This document shows, one piece after another, positions 4,452 to 5,125 of a DNA stretch of 5,125 nucleotides. This stretch comes from CAYUXF01 sp964448755. Lineage in GTDB: Bacteria > Margulisbacteria > Termititenacia > Termititenacales > CAYUXF01. The position numbers and the translations under genes were made by a program. The notes under the pieces were generated by a model, which saw nothing but the letters and a program-made list of their open reading frames with translations, did no database searches and had not been told where the DNA came from. Numbering within the stretch: position 1 is the stretch's first letter; the number at the start of each line of letters is the position of its first letter. The DNA lies in NCBI GenBank assembly GCA_964448755.1, contig CAYUXF010000085.1, forward strand, positions 1 to 5,125, written 5' to 3'.

Positions 4452-5125
4452 GTGTTCAGAAAAATAAAAAAATATACGGACAAGATAAAACCATTAAAGT
4501 TCAAAAACCTTAAGGAGCTGCTGGCTTATTACGCTCAGTCAGAAGAACACAAAAAAGAATTCTTCCAGAAACTCTGCAGCACATATCGTAACCTGCCCAA
4601 AGAGCTCAACCCAGAAATGCCGGGAAAGAACAAAAGTGATTTCTATAGAAAAGCAAAAGTAGAGATAGATGGCATCACGCTCTCTGCACCTGAATCTCTT
4701 TTCCCAAAAATATTTGGAACATTTAAGATAAAAGATAGTAATGGCGAGTTAATTGAATTTAAAATAATGACTGATCTAACCACAGAAGTCTTTAAAATTA
4801 TTGGCATTAATTATTTAGATATTACCAATGAAGCCTATTTGCTCTACTCATACTCAAAAACACCGGAAAAACAAAAAGAATTCTTCCAGAAACTCTGCAG
4901 CACATATCGTAACCTGCCCAAAGACATCAACCCAGAAATGCAGGGAAAGAACAAAGGTGATTTCTATAGAAAAGCAAAAGTCGAGATAGATGGTGTCACG
5001 CTCTCTGCACCTAAATATCTTTTCCCAAAAATATTTGGAACATTTAAGATAAAAGATAGTAATGGCGAGTTAATTGAATTTAAAATAATGACTGATCTAA
5101 CCACAGAAGTCTTTAAAATTATTGG
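4452..5125 (+). CDS. Tandem-repeat protein of unknown function, 3' end outside window
   Basis: I do not recognise the family. The frame starts with GTG (6 nt after GGAGG) and is open through 224 complete codons to the window end. No other start is possible nearby: an in-frame TAG lies at 4413-4415 and the first internal ATG is codon 56. After a lysine-rich 11-residue leader (FRKIKKYTDK after the initiator), the protein consists of 107-residue units (residues 12-118 and 119-225). Each unit has a helical part with LL..Y...E..KEFFQKLCSTYRNLP, then a probably beta-rich part with FYRKAKVEIDG, LFPKIFGTFKIKDSNGELIE and TEVFKIIG. Each unit has one cysteine. There is no signal peptide or membrane segment, so the visible part suggests a cytoplasmic protein. 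Codon use (AAA, ATA, AGA) is AT-richer than in uvrA. More units may lie beyond the window. Confidence 0.85.
   Translation, partial: MFRKIKKYTDKIKPLKFKNLKELLAYYAQSEEHKKEFFQKLCSTYRNLPKELNPEMPGKNKSDFYRKAKVEIDGITLSAPESLFPKIFGTFKIKDSNGELIEFKIMTDLTTEVFKIIGINYLDITNEAYLLYSYSKTPEKQKEFFQKLCSTYRNLPKDINPEMQGKNKGDFYRKAKVEIDGVTLSAPKYLFPKIFGTFKIKDSNGELIEFKIMTDLTTEVFKII
4485..4805 (+). repeat. Tandem coding repeat, unit 1 (321 bp)
   Basis: This is the first 107-codon unit of the repeat protein. It aligns without gaps to the next unit at an offset of exactly 321 bp. The first 24 codons are diverged from unit 2 but still homologous (I, L, N, LL, Y, E and K positions kept). From 4552 onward the two are about 96% identical. 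Confidence 0.95.
4806..5125 (+). repeat. Tandem coding repeat, unit 2 (320 of 321 bp visible)
   Basis: This is the second 107-codon unit, lacking only its last base at the window edge. Relative to unit 1 (4552-4804), nine single-base differences occur. They give E51D, L52I, P57Q, S62G, I75V, E81K and S82Y (unit-1 numbering) plus two silent changes. The final 108 bases are identical to unit 1. Confidence 0.95.

Noticed and set aside
4450..4452. TTG at 4450 as start of the repeat-protein gene
   Set aside because: It is out of frame with the repeat units; GTG at 4452 is in frame and better spaced from GGAGG.

Overview
This is a bacterial window with compact spacing, ATG, GTG and possibly TTG starts, and TGA and TAG used as stops. 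It contains one unmistakable housekeeping gene, uvrA, followed by AT-richer accessory sequence. The uvrA stretch is moderately GC-rich, with many CGC/CGG/GGC codons. The flanking genes and spacers are clearly AT-richer. Nothing here fixes the phylum; an uncultured or poorly sampled lineage is possible but is not shown.

Layout. Positions 1-76 (minus) may hold the 5' end of a divergent gene with a TTG start, cut by the window edge. Positions 77-271 are a divergent regulatory region. It carries a good sigma-70-type promoter for uvrA, and a 16-bp dyad with CTG-N10-CAG spacing sits exactly in the -35/-10 spacer, where a LexA-type SOS operator would be expected. uvrA (272-3097) is full length and intact. 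A 196-residue protein of unknown function follows after 44 nt (3142-3732, same strand). Its middle looks faintly like the dimerisation core of a histidine kinase without the ATP-binding boxes.

Positions 3766-4235 form a compact cassette: a minus-strand DUF559 (Vsr/PD-(D/E)XK-like) nuclease-fold gene bracketed by related, inverted double hairpins. Its last codons lie inside one hairpin. The arrangement recalls other palindrome-flanked single-gene elements such as REP/RAYT, but with a different protein.

Positions 4236-4451 contain no confident gene. They hold a decayed second palindrome, a possible 13-codon leader ORF, and a small hairpin abutting a strong Shine-Dalgarno. From 4452 (GTG) to the window end runs an open gene built of 107-residue tandem repeats. 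Two units are visible, and the window stops one base short of the end of unit 2. The copies are diverged in their first ~67 nt and nearly identical afterwards, with all nine later differences packed into 93 nt. This repeat protein and the DUF559 cassette are the most interesting parts. I see no functional link between them and uvrA.
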